Positions 60,864 through 64,000 of a stretch of 64,000 nt of DNA are shown one piece after another. The notes under the pieces were generated by a model. It was not told the DNA's origin and made no database searches. It saw only the letters and a list, made by a program, of their open reading frames with translations. How positions within the stretch are numbered: the first letter of the stretch is position 1; each line of letters starts with the position of its first letter. The stretch lies in the NCBI GenBank assembly GCA_003008705.1, contig PDUO01000028.1:689214-753213 (forward strand), in the 5' to 3' direction. The position numbers were made by a program, and so were the translations under genes. Source of the stretch: Pezicula radicicola. Its lineage: Eukaryota; Ascomycota; Leotiomycetes; Helotiales; Dermateaceae.

Positions 60864-62410
60864 ATGAGTTCCACAGCCAAAGTCATGGACAACAACCTCC
60901 AGCCGAATAAAGGCGAGAATGGTGTCTCGCAGAAGGTCCACATCATCGACCAGCCCATGACCAGAGCCAATTGGTATAAACATTTCAACTGGCTCAATAT
61001 TATACTGATCATTTTGGTACCATTATATGCGATAATCCAAGCATTCTGGGTTCCTCTTCAATGGAAGACTGCTCTCTGGGCCTTTGCGTATTACTTTATG
61101 ACTGGTCTTGGCATCACAGCTGGTCAGTTGCCTACAGTCTCAAATTCTCCAGAGTTCCGCTAATAATACTTAATTTATAGGCTATCATAGACTTTGGTCA
61201 CACAGCTCGTATTCTGCCTGTTTACCGTTGAGAATATTTCTAGCCGCTATGGGAGGTGGAGCAGTCGAAGGCTCAATTCGTTGGTGGTCCAGAGATCATC
61301 GTGCACATCACAGATATACAGATACCGATAAGGATCCATACTCGGTTCGAAAAGGGTTCATATATTCTCACATTGGTTGGATGGTCCTGAAGCAGAATCC
61401 CAAACGTATTGGACGTACCGACATTTCGGATCTGAATGATGATCCCATCGTAGTCTGGCAACACCGAAACTACCTCAAAACTGTTATAACTATGGGGATG
61501 ATCTTCCCTTGCACGGTCTGTGGTCTAGGATGGGGAGACTGGTTTGGTGGATTTATTTACGCAGGCCTTCTTCGAATTTTCGTCGTTCAACAAGCTACTT
61601 TTTGTATCAATTCTCTGGCACATTGGATCGGCGAACAACCATTTGATGATCGGAATTCTCCACGAGATCATGCACTCACAGCTTTAGTCACACTTGGTGA
61701 GGGTTATCATAACTTTCATCATGAATTCCCTTCCGATTATCGAAATGCTATTCAGTGGTATCAATATGATCCTACGAAATGGTGTATTTGGATCTGGAAG
61801 CAACTTGGTTTGGCATATGATCTAAAAGAATTCAGATCTAATGAAATCGAGAAAGGTCGTCTTCAACAACAACAGAAGAAGCTAGATCAGAAGAGAAGGA
61901 CTCTCGATTGGGGAACTCCTCTTGAGCAGTTGCCTGTTATGGATTGGGATGAGTATCAGGAACAGTGCAAAAATGGCCGCGCTCTTATATCTGTTGCTGG
62001 TGTTATTCATGACGTTTCAGATTTTATCAAGGAGCACCCTGGTGGAAAAGCTCTCATTAGTACGTACTCAATTTCTCTTTACTCCTGAATCATATCCGGG
62101 GTACCACCTCGATTTTTGAAATGAGTAAACTAACACCAGGTTCTTCATTGTAGGCATGGGCATCGGCAAAGACGCAACAGCAATATTCAACGGCGGAGTC
62201 TACAACCATTCCAATGCGGCTCATAATCTACTATCAACAATACGCGTCGGTGTTCTCAGAGGTGGTTCTGAAGTGGAAATCTGGAAACGCGCTGTGCAAT
62301 TACAGAACTCGAAACCGAGTTATATTGATTCTGCGGGCTTGAAAATTGTTCGGGCTGGTGATCAGGTCACTCGTATTGTTGAGCCTGTTTCTTCGGCTGA
62401 TGCTGCGTAA
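60864..62410 (+). CDS. Stearoyl-CoA Delta9 fatty acid desaturase with C-terminal cytochrome b5 (OLE1-type)
   Basis: An ER membrane di-iron desaturase of 464 residues that puts the first double bond into palmitoyl- and stearoyl-CoA. Three exons: 60864-61122, 61181-62059 and 62154-62410. The three histidine boxes are HRLWSH (89-94), HRAHH (126-130) and HNFHH (about 265). Hydrophobic membrane segments precede the first box and lie between the second and third. The fused cytochrome b5 has the haem motif HPGG before the second intron and a second ligand His in YNHSNAAH after it. All parts are present and the length is normal. The start at 60864 is chosen over an in-frame ATG at 60741 because the latter adds 41 residues unlike the family. 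This is a housekeeping lipid gene. Confidence 0.95.
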
Positions 62411-62587
62411 GCTATGTATATGTATATATGAATTTTGTAATGATGATGTTGAAATGAAATGATTATTGTAGTCGAGTTTTGATGGTGATGGATGTGATGC
62501 TGTTATTGGGAGTGATACTTAGACTGTTGTGCACTGGAATGATAGTATTAATAGCAGTTTGCATTGAGTACTCACTCAAAAGAATTC

Positions 62588-64000
62588 CACTCAAGCAGCT
62601 TCTGATTTAACAAGGCTCTCGGCTATCTTGTCTACGGTCGCAGGGTGCTTGCTCCTCGGGGTATTTATCCGTGATGTATCGGGGCAGATAATTTATTGCA
62701 ACGACAAATGGTACGAGTTCACTGGCCATGCCAGAGGCGCAGATGGGCATCTTTCCAAGTCTACAATCTTGCGAGAAGCCAATGCGGGTTCTTCTGGGCC
62801 GGAATGGAATCAACTGGTGGCTCAAAAGTCACCTGTCACATTCGAATCCAAAATTGAACGATCTAGTTTGTCATCTACCCAAATGGATCATGACCAAGCT
62901 GACGATGCCGTTTGGATTCTCACCTCAGCGTATCGCGAACTTTCAGAAGATGGTAATGTAAAGAATATTGTAGGTTATATAACAGACATTAGCCAGCAAA
63001 AGTGGGCCGAGGCAGTTCAGCAACGCCTGGTCAAAGATGCACTTGAGTCACGGCGACAACAAGAATACTTTATCGATATGTGCGTATTAATTCCAGAATG
63101 TTGGCAACGCTTCTGATTAGTCTTTAGGGCTTCTCACGAGATCAGAAATCCATTGAGTGTTACTAAGCACTCAGCCGACGTCATTCTCACTTAGCTCGGA
63201 GATCCTCAACAGCATCGATGCGGCACAGACCGTTCTTTATTGTGCACAGCATCAGAAAAACACCATTGATGATATTCTCACTCTCTCCAAGCTGGATTCC
63301 AGATTACTGGTCAGAACCCCATCATTGCCGTATCCTGTACAGGTCGTTGAGCACACCTTGAAGATGTTCGAAACTCGATTTAATACCTTCGACATGGAAT
63401 ATCAATTTGATAATCAGTTGGAGGGCGAGCATGCAGAGACACCCTTTCTACTCGAGCCCAGTCGCCTAGGGCAGATTCTCATAAACTTATTTACAAATTA
63501 AGTAAAATTTATGAAGGGCGAGGACGTAAGAAAACTTACGGTAACCTTAAAAGTATCCTCTACGTGCCCGTCGGGAGGTATGCGTGGCTTCGAGTACTTT
63601 CCTACCAAGAATTCAGCTTAGTTACAAGAACGGTCTGGATACGTCTATCTTCAGTTCGCTGTTTCCGATACTGGCTGTGGCTTGAGGGCAAATCAGAAAG
63701 CTACTCTTTTTAGACGTTTTTCGCAGGCTTCACCACGCACCCATGTCCAGTATGGTGGATCAGGTCTCGGATTATTCATCTGTAGAGAGATCGTTGAGCT
63801 ACAGGGAGGCCAGATAGGCGTGGCCTCAACCCACCGTCAAGGAAGCACATTCGGCTTTTATATACGAGTGGAAAAGCCCGAGAAGGACAATGGAGTTGAA
63901 ACAAATAGTCCGGAACGATCGACAGTTGCTGACCTTGACATCGTGTCGGCGGGCATTGATGTTCCTACTGTGATGCAACTTCTGCAGGAAACGCCTATTC
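62588..64000 (+). pseudogene. Decayed hybrid histidine kinase, 5' truncated, running off the edge
   Basis: The remains of a fungal hybrid sensor kinase. A PAS-like block (VFIRDVSGQIIYCNDKWYEFTG) is followed by a linker, an intron at 63080-63127 and the phospho-acceptor box MASHEIRNPLS. The HATPase part is readable: LGQILINLFTN (N box), SDTGCGL (G1), FRRFSQAS (F box), GGSGLGLFICREIVELQGG (G2). Damage is multiple: TAG at 63192-63194 with a one-base frame shift nearby, TAA at 63499-63501 in the N box and TAG at 63619-63621. No start codon or N-terminal region is found upstream before the desaturase gene ends. A receiver domain would be expected beyond base 64000. At least some changes are C-to-T-like, so RIP may have contributed. 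Confidence 0.75.

Overview
This window reads as nuclear DNA of a filamentous ascomycete (Pezizomycotina). The evidence is the many short spliceosomal introns (about 45-220 nt, GT-AG with one GC-AG), a non-reducing iterative PKS, Zn2Cys6 regulation, fungal-type MFS, P450 and AmdS families, and AT-rich gene-free blocks like those left by repeat-induced point mutation (RIP). A Leotiomycete-like relative is only a guess, from the F-box and 2EXR families. All gene models were built by hand from splice signals. Exon sums were checked for frame, so ends may be off by a base or two.

Left part (1-14.8 kb): a divergent pair, a class II ketose-bisphosphate aldolase (-) and a D-erythronate-dehydrogenase-like SDR (+), suggests sugar or sugar-acid catabolism. 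A 2.8 kb AT-rich block follows, then a fungal rhodopsin-like seven-helix protein (-), a zinc alcohol dehydrogenase (-) and a second AT-rich block.

Centre (14.8-34.7 kb): a compact secondary-metabolite cluster. It holds a 2595-residue NR-PKS (SAT-KS-AT-PT-ACP-ACP-CMeT-TE, eight exons), a P450 divergent from it, an MFS exporter, a Zn2Cys6 regulator divergent from the MFS gene, a group A FAD monooxygenase and a questin-oxidase/AflY-like Baeyer-Villiger enzyme. The likely logic is that the PKS builds and releases a C-methylated aromatic acid, and the three oxygenases hydroxylate, dearomatise or decarboxylate it and perhaps cleave it. The MFS would export the product and the regulator would control the set. 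Both divergent promoters carry repeated GC-rich motifs that could be operators. This is the best candidate for an undescribed system here.

Right part (34.7-64 kb): mixed accessory and housekeeping genes. These are two paralogous acidic F-box-like genes 8 kb apart, a cyclase-family hydrolase, a divergent macrodomain-like protein, a 2EXR gene broken by one in-frame TAG, a 5-formyl-THF cyclo-ligase-like protein, an AmdS-type amidase, an unrecognised protein, a Ser/Gln/Ala-rich single-pass membrane protein, a sugar MFS transporter, an FMO, a stearoyl-CoA Delta9-desaturase with fused cytochrome b5, and a decayed hybrid histidine kinase running off the right edge.
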